From a gamma proteobacterium HdN1 (lineage in GTDB: Bacteria > Pseudomonadota > Gammaproteobacteria > Pseudomonadales > Ketobacteraceae), in contig FP929140.1 in NCBI GenBank assembly GCA_000198515.1, positions 1,710,527 through 1,774,526 on the forward strand: 64,000 nt of DNA, in the 5' to 3' direction. The notes below the pieces were generated by a model. That model had not been told where the DNA came from. It saw nothing but the letters and a program-made list of their open reading frames with translations, and ran no database searches. Positions within the stretch are counted from its first letter, which is position 1. Every line of letters begins with the position of its first letter. A program made the translations under genes and the position numbers. Positions 44,419 through 53,001 of the stretch are shown here, one piece after another.

Positions 44419-45159
44419 ATGCATACAGATGGAATAGGAAACACCCAAGCCCGCGTAATGATTGTCGAAGACGATGATCGCTTGGCACAGCTTACTGCAG
44501 ACTATCTTTTGAATAATGGGATGGCTGTGGAAATCATTCGGGATGGCATCACAGCGATTAGCGCCATTGTAGAAAAACAACCAGACATTGTCGTGTTGGA
44601 TCTTATGTTGCCCGGCGCAGACGGTTTGGAGGTTTGCAAAGCGGTTCGCGACCGTTATAAAAAACCGATCCTGATGCTTACCGCGCGTACTGACGACGTG
44701 GATCAGGTGTTGGGTTTGGAAATGGGTGCTGATGACTATGTTCCAAAGCCTGCAAAGCCGCGAGTGCTGCTGGCGCGAATCCGCGCGTTATTGCGGCGTG
44801 CAGACGGCCAAGACAACGACGATGCTGGCCGTGGTAAAGGTGATGACGGGACGCGCCTTGAGTTTGGTGATCTGATCATAGATAACGGAGCGCGTGAGGT
44901 TTGGCTGCGAGGCGAAACGGTTGACCTGACGAGCGCAGAATACGACTTACTTTGGCTGTTGGCCTCGAACGCAGGAACGATTTTGTCGCGCGAAGAGATT
45001 TTTGAGCGTCTGCGTGGCATTCAGTATGATGGCCAAGATCGCTCTATTGACGTTCGCGTGTCCAGAATCCGCCCCAAAGTCGGCGATGATCCCATGAATC
45101 CGAGGCGCATCAAAACGGTGCGCAGCAAAGGCTATCTTTTCGTAAAAGAAATTAGCTAA
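44419..45159 (+). CDS. OmpR-family response regulator, RstA-like
   Basis: The protein has 246 residues. Receiver domain with phospho-acceptor Asp at 61 (VVLDLMLPGADG), acidic pair VEDDD, Thr in MLTARTDD and Lys in VPKPAK. After an Asp/Gly-rich linker (GQDNDDAGRGKGDDG) a winged-helix DNA-binding domain ends in RSIDVRVSRIRPKVGDD and RIKTVRSKGYLF, a pattern close to RstA. It is paired with the sensor kinase 81 bases downstream. Confidence 0.92.
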   Translation: MHTDGIGNTQARVMIVEDDDRLAQLTADYLLNNGMAVEIIRDGITAISAIVEKQPDIVVLDLMLPGADGLEVCKAVRDRYKKPILMLTARTDDVDQVLGLEMGADDYVPKPAKPRVLLARIRALLRRADGQDNDDAGRGKGDDGTRLEFGDLIIDNGAREVWLRGETVDLTSAEYDLLWLLASNAGTILSREEIFERLRGIQYDGQDRSIDVRVSRIRPKVGDDPMNPRRIKTVRSKGYLFVKEIS

Positions 45160-45240
45160 GGCTTTGCCAAGGCCGCTTGCCATCGCTGTCTTGGCGATTC
45201 AAATTGCCCTCAGAAGCATCCCTTCAGGAGCGCTTGGCGA

Positions 45241-46863
45241 TTGAACAGTATTTTTGTAAGAATCTACGCGGGCATGATTCTGGCCTGCTGTTTGATTGGC
45301 TTTGCAGCCTATCTGTCCATTGAGACTGCCAACTACTTTCGCATTGAATTTTATCGCACCCGCCTTTCCGCCGGCCCCATGACGCTGATTTCGGATATGG
45401 TCGCGCGGCAGCCACCCGATCAGCGTGTGGCTTATCTTGAGCGCATTGCGCGTAGCATGGATACGGAACTGGGGCTAAGATCCGCAGAAACTCTTAAGCT
45501 TCGCCCAGAAGAAAAAAAGAAACTGGATCGGGGTGGCATGGTGCTGCGTGGCGGGGATGGCAGAAAGAAGGCCATTGTGCTGACCCAGATTCCAGGCGTT
45601 CCAGACCAGTACCTCTATGGCGTTGGTGAGCACATAACGGAATCACAGGCGCGTGGGCTTGCGTTATTAATGGTGGACTATCTTTCCAGCGAAGCGCCTA
45701 GTCAGTGGGATGCGATGCTGAAAGCTGTGAATGCACGCTTTGGTTTTCCTGTGAAACGTGTCGCTCCACATTTATTGGAGTTGGAGCCTGATAAGCGCGA
45801 TCAGCTTTTTAACAAACACGAGCCGATTGTGTTGTTTTCGCAGCGCAGAGGCAGCGGTACCTATGTAACGTCCATGGTGCTTTTACCCAAGACCGGCGAA
45901 GTGTTGGTGTTAGGTCCGCAGGATATGTTTAATTGGTATCCGCTGGAAATGCTGGTCGTGATCGTTCTGTTTTGTTTGCTTGCGGTAGGCTTGGCAGCGT
46001 ACGGGCTTGTCAAACCGTTGGAGCTGCGATTAAGCACCTTGGAAAAAACCGTACTCCGAATGCGCGGCGGCGATTTAAGCGCGCGCGTTGAAACGGACGG
46101 GCGCCGCGACGCGATCGGCCAGCTTGCGGTAACGCTGAACGGTATGGCTGAGCATATCCAGCGCCTGTTAAGTGCGCAGAAGGAGTTAACCCGCGCAGTT
46201 TCCCACGAGCTGCGTACACCCGTTGCGCGAATCCGCTTTGGCCTTGAAATGATGGTGGATGAGGAAAACGTTGAACGGCGTGAGAAGCATTTTGAAGATA
46301 TCGACCGCGATATTGACCAGTTGGATAAATTGATCGACGAAATTCTTACTTATTCCAAACTGGAAGAGGGCACTCCGGTGCTGAATTTCACGATGATTGA
46401 TTTGGACGCGCTGCTTAGACGCATTGAGCAAGAAAGTCGCGCACTTGGAAAGCCCATCGCGGTGGATTATGTTGCCCCTGATCTTTCTGCCGAGAAGCGA
46501 TTCGCAGAGGGAGAAGAGCGTTATATTCACCGGATTGTGCAGAATTTTGTGGGGAACGCGATGCGCTACGCAAACTCCCACGTTCGAATCACTTACGAAG
46601 TGATCGGCGATTTGTTCCGAATCGATGTGGACGATGATGGCCCAGGAATTCCACCGGAAGATCGTCAGCGCGTATTTCAACCCTTCACCCGCCTCGATGA
46701 TAGCCGCACGCGCACTTCTGGAGGTTATGGGTTGGGACTGTCGATTGTTGCGCGGATTGCTTTCTGGCACGGAGGTAAAGCGAAGGTCGGTGAGAGCGAT
46801 ATGGGAGGCGCACGCTTTAGTTTTTACTGGCCGAGGCTGCAAAGTTTGCGGGAATCGAGTTAG
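45241..46863 (+). CDS. Membrane sensor histidine kinase, RstB/EnvZ-like
   Basis: The protein has 540 residues, with a TTG start (MNSIFVRIYAGMILACCLIG). Two membrane helices (about 8-28 and 237-258) flank a periplasmic sensor domain of about 200 residues. HAMP follows (LVKPLELRLSTLEKTVLRMRGGDLSARV), then HisKA with RAVSHELRTPVARIRFG, and the ATPase domain with NFVGNAMRYA, DVDDDGPGIPPEDR and GGYGLGLSIV. Cognate partner is the upstream regulator. The signal is unknown; RstB relatives respond to envelope or acid conditions. Confidence 0.92.
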   Translation: MNSIFVRIYAGMILACCLIGFAAYLSIETANYFRIEFYRTRLSAGPMTLISDMVARQPPDQRVAYLERIARSMDTELGLRSAETLKLRPEEKKKLDRGGMVLRGGDGRKKAIVLTQIPGVPDQYLYGVGEHITESQARGLALLMVDYLSSEAPSQWDAMLKAVNARFGFPVKRVAPHLLELEPDKRDQLFNKHEPIVLFSQRRGSGTYVTSMVLLPKTGEVLVLGPQDMFNWYPLEMLVVIVLFCLLAVGLAAYGLVKPLELRLSTLEKTVLRMRGGDLSARVETDGRRDAIGQLAVTLNGMAEHIQRLLSAQKELTRAVSHELRTPVARIRFGLEMMVDEENVERREKHFEDIDRDIDQLDKLIDEILTYSKLEEGTPVLNFTMIDLDALLRRIEQESRALGKPIAVDYVAPDLSAEKRFAEGEERYIHRIVQNFVGNAMRYANSHVRITYEVIGDLFRIDVDDDGPGIPPEDRQRVFQPFTRLDDSRTRTSGGYGLGLSIVARIAFWHGGKAKVGESDMGGARFSFYWPRLQSLRESS

Positions 46864-47090
46864 CGAATGAGTAAGTAGACATCCGCGGCAGGATTTGTGC
46901 GCGAGTGCTGCCAACGCGTTCGCAGTGTTACGTTTGAGAAACATGGAGTTACTGAAACAATACAGGTATTCCCAGCGAAGCGGCTAAAGTGGGCAAAACG
47001 GCGTGCTGGGATACCAGTGAGTCAGGTTTGGACTACTTGTTCACAAAATAATTAAAAACACTCGATAAAAATAAGCAAAGGACGACATTT

Positions 47091-48776
47091 ATGACGAGTC
47101 TGCGAGCCGCCACTCTGGCGCCGATCTGTGCTGCCCTACTGACCAGTGCTTTCAGTGTTGCGCACGCAACCCCTTCGGCCGCTTCTTCTGATCCTTTGAC
47201 CGCAGCTTCTGCACCATCGACAGTTTCTTCTGATCGTAGCGCAACCGAAAGTACGCCAGCGAGTACCTCCACTTCAGAATCTACAGCGTCGGATGCCGCT
47301 CTTTCGGGTTCTTCTGATCCGGTTTCTCAGGTCGTTCTCCGCGGTTGGCAGCCACCGGTCGCGTTTGCGGGGGATGGCGATAGCCGACGTGCGGTTAGCG
47401 CGCTTCGCGAGATTAATACGCTACAGAACGTGGTGCTACGATCCACTCGCATGGATAAGCAAACCAGCCAGTTTGTAGACAATCTTTGGGCGTCATTTGA
47501 GCGCTTTGACCTACGCAAGTTCTACGAAATGCTGCCTGAAAAGGAAGGAGATTGGCGCTATTTGAAGGTCAACGGGCTCGTAAATGATGGCTATTTCGAC
47601 GTGGGTGCGCCCACTGCGGCGACTTCCTCCGTGGGCTTTCCAAACGACTTTGGCCAGCTTGCCATTCAGGTAAAAGCACGTGAGAACAAGGGAGATCGCA
47701 CCACTTATCTGGTAGATTCCAAGGTGCAGGTGGGGATGGGGTCGGTTACATGGCCGGCGGTGTCGAACGCTGTGGAGCAGACCTTACGAATCGTCGTCAA
47801 AGGCGACAAAGCCTTTACGGAAGGGCGGGCCGCATCGGAGCTGTCGCAATACCGTGAGCGCGTGCAAGCGATGAATGCCGGCTTGGGCAAGGAAGACGTC
47901 GAGGTGCTTGCGCCGCTCTGGGCGGCATTCCCCGCGCAGTGGGATTTACTTGCCTCGATCGGCCAGTTTGATGATGTGGTGATGGAGGACGTTGCCGGTG
48001 CAGACTACAAAAAGCTGAACGCTACCTTTGTGGTTGATCCTAATCGCATGAGCAAGCGCTATCCTGCGCTTGCGAAACATATGGCCGAATTTGCGAGCCT
48101 GAACAAAAGCGATATTCGCGCGGTAAGTGAGCAGGGTGACGTGTTTCACCTGTCGATTGACTCCGAAAAGCTGATGGGGCGTTTTGAAGCCTACGTGAAA
48201 GACGGCTATCTGGTTCCGGTAAAGAATGGCAAAGAGGTTGGCGAACCGCTGGTGGGGATGTTTGCTAAACCTTGGCACCTAGATCTGGTGGGCGAATCGA
48301 GGATGGACATTCTGGGTGTCATCACGGATATGCGGAACCTGAAATTGTCCTTAGATTTTGCGCCGCAAACGGGTGGAGCCAAAACGGTCGCTTCGCTGCG
48401 AACCATGCCGGAAGTCACAGTCTCCGGCCGTGCGCTGGGGCTGATTCCTACGGGCTTTATCGACGCATTCATGCCGTCCAATATTGAATCTGTCATGCAG
48501 GAATTTTTGCAGGTTCTCTGTGAAGGTAACGATGGGCGTGGGCTGGTGGCCTCAATGGAGTTTCGCCAACCGGCGACGGGCGGGCTTGCTACTTTGGAGA
48601 CACATACCACGTTTGAAGGGTTGAACAACTTTTTCGTTCAGTTCGGCATGGGAATCGTGAATCACCGTTTGGTACCGAACCCCGACGTTTCACGCGATCT
48701 TCGTCGCTTGCTTTTTGACACTCAGCAAGCATTCTCGGTGGATCTGGAAACGTTCTCACGGGTTGCTGCTCTGTAG
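47091..48776 (+). CDS. Secreted protein with Ser/Thr/Ala-rich linker, unknown function
   Basis: The protein has 561 residues with a signal peptide cut near residue 26 (AFSVAHATPSA). Residues 27-78 form a low-complexity linker (SSDPLTAASAPSTVSSDRSA and similar). The remaining 480 residues are a folded mixed alpha/beta region without a motif I recognise (ERFDLRKFYEMLPEKEGDWRY, EVTVSGRALGLIPTGFIDAF). A linker of this kind suits a cell-surface or periplasmic protein tethered away from the membrane. It stands alone between the two-component genes and an XRE gene. Confidence 0.75.
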   Translation: MTSLRAATLAPICAALLTSAFSVAHATPSAASSDPLTAASAPSTVSSDRSATESTPASTSTSESTASDAALSGSSDPVSQVVLRGWQPPVAFAGDGDSRRAVSALREINTLQNVVLRSTRMDKQTSQFVDNLWASFERFDLRKFYEMLPEKEGDWRYLKVNGLVNDGYFDVGAPTAATSSVGFPNDFGQLAIQVKARENKGDRTTYLVDSKVQVGMGSVTWPAVSNAVEQTLRIVVKGDKAFTEGRAASELSQYRERVQAMNAGLGKEDVEVLAPLWAAFPAQWDLLASIGQFDDVVMEDVAGADYKKLNATFVVDPNRMSKRYPALAKHMAEFASLNKSDIRAVSEQGDVFHLSIDSEKLMGRFEAYVKDGYLVPVKNGKEVGEPLVGMFAKPWHLDLVGESRMDILGVITDMRNLKLSLDFAPQTGGAKTVASLRTMPEVTVSGRALGLIPTGFIDAFMPSNIESVMQEFLQVLCEGNDGRGLVASMEFRQPATGGLATLETHTTFEGLNNFFVQFGMGIVNHRLVPNPDVSRDLRRLLFDTQQAFSVDLETFSRVAAL

Positions 48777-48901
48777 AGGTAGGGAGCAACTCCTCTCGCT
48801 GCAAGATTAAAGATGATACACGCTGTGTATGGAGGCAGGATGGCTGTGCGGCTATACTGCATAGCACTGAAACCAAATGGTTTGCACTTGGCGGGCGATG
48901 C

Positions 48902-49717
48902 TTGCTAGATCGCCGGCCTGCTCGCCCAACCGTGTTTCTTCATGACACATCTTCGCAGCGGGTGCTCGCTTTGAATATCAATCCGAAACGTGGAAAAAAA
49001 TCTCGTCCAGCTCGCACCGTAACCAAGTTCAAGGAAGACTCCTCTTTACTGCTCCAGCTCACCGATCTTGTAGGCACTGTAAGAGACAAGGTAGTGACGT
49101 GGGGGCGCTGGCCGCTCCGCATGGTGGGCGTTGTAGTGCTTAGCGCGGAGCAAATGGCTGTCTTGAGCCCCGAGCAGAGCCGCTTGCTAAAAGAGGCAGG
49201 AAACTACCTGCATGAGTTACGCGAGCTGGCAGGTTTGACGAGCAACGAGCTGGCGGACGCGCTGGATGTTGAAGATCGCTCCATTATGGACGCCTTGGAG
49301 CAAGGCACTGCGACGCTCTCCTTTGAACTGATCTTACGGCTTTCCAGTATTCTTGCGCGCCATGACCCTTTGCCGTTTGTAATTCGGATGGTGCGAACCT
49401 ACGACCCAGATGTTTGGCAGTTTCTGCATGATTGGGGAATCGGGCGAATTCCGCTTCAGTATGAGCGCGAGCGTTCTTTTGTAAACATTATGCGTTCGCG
49501 CGATCAAGCTCGCTCGCTGACGGACGAGGAGTTCGCTTCGTTAGTGAAATTGGCCGATAGCGCTTTTGATCTTGGCTTGCAGTTTATTGTGCGCGAAAAA
49601 GTGCGAACTGAGGCGGCGCTTAAAAAGAGTCTCCCTGACGCAGAGGCGGCGCGAGAGGCCGCAAAAGATGTGCCGAAAGAGGGTTCACGAGACCGCTCGA
49701 ATAGCGATCGAGATTAG
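48902..49717 (+). CDS. XRE-family helix-turn-helix protein
   Basis: The protein has up to 271 residues. The HTH is central, not N-terminal: YLHELRELAGLTSNELADALDVEDRSIMDALEQGTATLSF. A basic N-terminal region precedes it, and a helical tail rich in Lys/Glu/Asp ends in charged residues. No ATG is found before residue 74, so the start is probably TTG: 48902 or 48971 (MNINPKRGKK). The stop overlaps the convergent RMD1-type gene end by four bases. Probably a transcription regulator; targets unknown. Confidence 0.75.
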   Translation: MLDRRPARPTVFLHDTSSQRVLALNINPKRGKKSRPARTVTKFKEDSSLLLQLTDLVGTVRDKVVTWGRWPLRMVGVVVLSAEQMAVLSPEQSRLLKEAGNYLHELRELAGLTSNELADALDVEDRSIMDALEQGTATLSFELILRLSSILARHDPLPFVIRMVRTYDPDVWQFLHDWGIGRIPLQYERERSFVNIMRSRDQARSLTDEEFASLVKLADSAFDLGLQFIVREKVRTEAALKKSLPDAEAAREAAKDVPKEGSRDRSNSDRD

Positions 49718-50538
49718 TGTCGTGCAAAAACAAAATCGTTAAAAAGAAAGATAAAAATTTCTACGGCAATCAACCAGATAATGATCCATTCGAGTGTGGA
49801 TGAATGTTTGTGCTTTTGTTCGTCAGCCAGCATCTCGAATAATTCGCGTATCGTCTCAAGGCGCTGTGAAAGCACATTTGTGCGGCTGCGAATTTCGAGG
49901 TAGTTGGCAAAGATCTGATAGGTGGCGTCGAGTTCTGGGTATTCCCAAAAGAATTCGGGCGTGTCTAATAGGTCGTATTTCAGGATGATGTCGCTTTTGG
50001 TGAGGAACAGCTTGCCGCGAATTTTGGCAGTTTCGCGGCGCGGTAGTTCAATGCGCCCAGTTTCGGCTAGTGCGCGCGGAATGTGTGCAGTGTCTCGAAT
50101 GGTTTGCAGCGCTTGTTCTTCGAAGGTGCCGAGCTTGATGGACTGCGCCAGCGCGTGCGAAATCGCAATCATCGGCATCGGTTGAATCGACGGAATTTCA
50201 ATATGGTCACGTGTGATCCGAAAGTGTGAATAGCCTTCACTGAAACTGTAGATTTCCGTTGCGGGCGGTTGTGTACTTTGGTTCACGAAGGGTAAAAACT
50301 CATTGCGAAGACGCTTTTTCAGGTCTTCAGGAATGTCCCAATGAACAATGACGCCGTAGGGAAAAACAAAGCAATGGCCTGATTGTAGTTCGATTCCGAG
50401 CACATCACGATAGAGCGTGCAGCGGTAATTTGCCATCAGGTGTTCATGCAGTGCCTTGAAATCAAAACGATCCCCAAGGCAGACGGCTTCGCAGAGCAGC
50501 CTGCGCGATACCAGATCATTGTCTTCCGCGCGACTCAT
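49714..50538 (-). CDS. RMD1/YagE-family (DUF155) protein with C-terminal membrane helix
   Basis: The protein has 274 residues. The DUF155 core includes GHCFVFPYGVIVHWDIPED, SFSEGYSHFRITRDHIEIPS, IAISHALAQSIKLGTFEE and FWEYPELDATYQIFANYLEIRSR. The C-terminus has a single helix (LEWIIIWLIAVEIFIFLFN). Eukaryotic RMD1 is mitochondrial and linked to division or meiosis; the bacterial role is unknown. It lies six bases after the GNAT-C39 gene on the same strand and so is probably part of the same operon. Confidence 0.9.
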   Translation of the reverse strand: MSRAEDNDLVSRRLLCEAVCLGDRFDFKALHEHLMANYRCTLYRDVLGIELQSGHCFVFPYGVIVHWDIPEDLKKRLRNEFLPFVNQSTQPPATEIYSFSEGYSHFRITRDHIEIPSIQPMPMIAISHALAQSIKLGTFEEQALQTIRDTAHIPRALAETGRIELPRRETAKIRGKLFLTKSDIILKYDLLDTPEFFWEYPELDATYQIFANYLEIRSRTNVLSQRLETIRELFEMLADEQKHKHSSTLEWIIIWLIAVEIFIFLFNDFVFARH

Positions 50539-50543
50539 AACGG

Positions 50544-51704
50544 CTAGTCCTTGTAAATGATCACGGCGGTTCTTAACCGGCTCTGGCCAAAGTGGGTGAT
50601 TTTGCTAAATGCGGCCGTTGAAATCGGCAGGTATTGCAGGTCGATCGGCAGGGTGCCTGACTCTAAGTCGAGCTCAGGATCATTGATGTAGAAAAAACGC
50701 TGGTCAAACGCCGTAACCACGACCCAGTGGGGAGCTTTTTTCTTCCACATACGATAGGTGCTGATTAAAATGATGGGTACTCCACCATTGGCAATATGCT
50801 CACGCAGCTCATCTTGCGAAATATCGGTTTTGTGGACCTCAATACCCGCTTTTTTAGTCTGGTCGGAAAAGTCTTCGTGCACCATCGTCATCACTGCTTT
50901 TTTATCGGCAGTGCGAACGCTGTCTAAAAAGAGTGGGCCTTCCTGGTTTACATAAATGACAGGCCGAAAGCCTCGGCGCTTGGCCGCTAACGCGAGTCCG
51001 TAGGGGCCGCAGCCGCCATGGCCGGAAGTCATGTAAATCGTGGTCGCTTCGCGCCAGATTTGCAGTTCTTCGCGCGGGTTAAGATTGTAGTTTTCCGACA
51101 GGCAGTTCATTGCCATCATGAGTGCAGCAGATCCGCAAGTGAACCCGGTATTTTGCGAAAAATATGGGACGAGGCGCAGTGTAGGGGAGCCGTCATAGTG
51201 AAAAATGCGCTTCTCATAACGGAGCGCATCGGTGTGGTCTTCGTAGTAGTCTTCGTATTCGCCGAATTGCCGATAGCCCATTTTCTCGTAAAGGCGAATT
51301 GCCGCGACGTTATCTTCGCGGACTTCCAGGCGCATATAGATTCGTCCGTTTTCGGTGGCAATTTCTTCGCCATGTTCGAGCAGTTTTTTAGCAATACCGC
51401 GCCCTTGATAGCTGGGCGCGGTTGCGATGGAATATAAACGTGCGAGGCTGGTGCCTCGGTGCATAAAAAAAATCGCGTAGCCGGCGATGTCGGCCCCTAC
51501 GGTGGCGACCAAAAAGCAGCTAGTCTCGGATTCGACTTGGTGGCGCATACTGCGCCGGCTCATTCGGTCGGTTTCAAAAACGGTTCTTTCAATGACGAGC
51601 ATAGCGCCGACGTCGTTGAGCGTTGCGCGGCGTATCTCTACGGAGAGCTCGCTTGTGAGAGGGGCGGAAAAAGCTGCCGGCGTAGTAGGAAGAGCGTTAT
51701 TCAC
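50544..51704 (-). CDS. GNAT acetyltransferase fused to a C39-like cysteine peptidase
   Basis: The protein has 386 residues from GTG 51704 (VNNALPTTPAAF), overlapping the end of the M14-type gene by eight bases. Residues 25-170 are a RimI-like GNAT domain with acetyl-CoA loop APSYQGRGIAKKLLEHGEE and VREDNVAAIRLYEKMGY. Residues 180-385 are a papain/C39-like domain: catalytic Cys in QNTGFTCGSAALMMA, His in KAPHWVVVTAFDQ, Asp in YINDPELDL. This fusion occurs beside RLAN/RimK ATP-grasp proteins, as here. I infer a peptide modification and processing function. Confidence 0.88.
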   Translation of the reverse strand: MNNALPTTPAAFSAPLTSELSVEIRRATLNDVGAMLVIERTVFETDRMSRRSMRHQVESETSCFLVATVGADIAGYAIFFMHRGTSLARLYSIATAPSYQGRGIAKKLLEHGEEIATENGRIYMRLEVREDNVAAIRLYEKMGYRQFGEYEDYYEDHTDALRYEKRIFHYDGSPTLRLVPYFSQNTGFTCGSAALMMAMNCLSENYNLNPREELQIWREATTIYMTSGHGGCGPYGLALAAKRRGFRPVIYVNQEGPLFLDSVRTADKKAVMTMVHEDFSDQTKKAGIEVHKTDISQDELREHIANGGVPIILISTYRMWKKKAPHWVVVTAFDQRFFYINDPELDLESGTLPIDLQYLPISTAAFSKITHFGQSRLRTAVIIYKD

Positions 51705-52839
51705 GGACAAGGCCTCGAATTGCCATATCAATCGTCTGCCGCCCCTGAAAAAGCACCATTGCCTGCCATGCTTGGGTGCCAGGGTAAAAGTGACGGCGCA
51801 TGTTGGCTGTGTTTGCCTGAGCCGCCCGCGCTTGCCAATCAGGGGTATCGTTGTTGCTTCGAATGTTGCGTTGCGCGTGTAAGGCGTGGTCGTGGCGCAA
51901 CACGTTAAACAGATTGTCTACCGGGTAGGTGCCAAATTCCAGCGTAACAAAACAGCCAGCAGGTGCGTTCGGTGCGGTGTTCATGATGGCGTGCCAAGCG
52001 TAGTCTAGCAGACCACTCTTGGGTACGGAGCTGGAGGAGCCTATATCTGGCAGGGTAACTGCCTCACCATACCACAATGCGGCGACTTCGGCACCGCGCG
52101 TGTTGTGCGGGTGGTCGCAGATGATCTCGCCGTAACCGAAGGGACCTAAGCCAGTGTGCAGATCAATGACGGCAAGTGCACGCTCTGAAAGCTGGTGCTC
52201 GGCGATGAGCGCCTCGATGTGGTGGCGCGCTTGAGAGGCGTGTAAGCCGCCGAAAAACATGCCTGCGGGGTCGCTGTACTGGCCGCCACTGACGGCAATT
52301 TCGTAAGCGCGCTGGCCGTGTTGCGCAGCAAACTCGGAAAGCCGTTGGTTGGCGCTTTGCCAGTCGCCATCTGTTGGGATGAGTGCGGTGGCGAGTTCGG
52401 TGTAGCCGGAATTGGAGGGCGGCGGCGCGTAGCTATTGATAAAGTTGCGATTCAGGTCTATGCCTTCATGATCGCAGCGACGCAGCCAAGCAAATCCCCA
52501 CGGATTGAGTGCGTGTATGATCAGAATGGCGAAATTGTTTGGGAGATTGCCCACTTGCAGGCGCTGCAGGAGGTCTATCTGGATGGCCGAACCCGCAAAG
52601 CCTTCTACGCCGTGGGTGGCCGAAATGAGAACGAGTACGGAACTTGCGTCTGCAGGGCCAATCCATACGGTGTCTGTGTAGAGTGATTCGCCGTTAGGGG
52701 CTTGACCGATGCAAGGCAAGGCACGATGATTATACGCCGTCGGCAAGGCCTGTAAGATGGTCAAAAAGCGCGTGCGGGCGTCCGTATAGTTCTCTGCGAA
52801 ACTCTGAAGGCTGGCGTTGTTTAGGGTAGGTGCTAGCAT
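51697..52839 (-). CDS. DUF2817 M14-family zinc carboxypeptidase-like hydrolase
   Basis: The protein has 380 residues, no signal peptide. The zinc site reads SATHGVEGFAGS (HxxE) with the second His likely in AVIDLHTGLG; substrate-binding DHEGIDLNRNFINSY and the catalytic acid in VTLEFGTY fit the M14 fold. M14 relatives remove C-terminal residues or deacylate amino acids. It is the first gene of a three-gene minus-strand operon with the GNAT-C39 fusion and the RMD1 protein, divergent from the RLAN/RimK ligase. A hydrolase opposing or trimming the ligase product is plausible. Confidence 0.87.
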   Translation of the reverse strand: MLAPTLNNASLQSFAENYTDARTRFLTILQALPTAYNHRALPCIGQAPNGESLYTDTVWIGPADASSVLVLISATHGVEGFAGSAIQIDLLQRLQVGNLPNNFAILIIHALNPWGFAWLRRCDHEGIDLNRNFINSYAPPPSNSGYTELATALIPTDGDWQSANQRLSEFAAQHGQRAYEIAVSGGQYSDPAGMFFGGLHASQARHHIEALIAEHQLSERALAVIDLHTGLGPFGYGEIICDHPHNTRGAEVAALWYGEAVTLPDIGSSSSVPKSGLLDYAWHAIMNTAPNAPAGCFVTLEFGTYPVDNLFNVLRHDHALHAQRNIRSNNDTPDWQARAAQANTANMRRHFYPGTQAWQAMVLFQGRQTIDMAIRGLVRE

Positions 52840-53001
52840 ATTGCAAATACTCTGCTTGCAAATACTTTGCAGCGCTGGTCTGCAAAGCCTTGGTTGATCG
52901 TTGCCGTTGGCTGTAAATTGTTGCTGGTGAGCGCCACGCTTGCAAGCAGTTCTCTCTAACGTTTTCTTTACGCGGATATTTTTTCAGGAAGTGCTAGCCA
53001 C

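Noticed and set aside
52845-52885. Short direct repeat TTGCAAATACTyTGC upstream of the M14-type gene
   Set aside because: Two imperfect copies only; too short to support a regulatory call.
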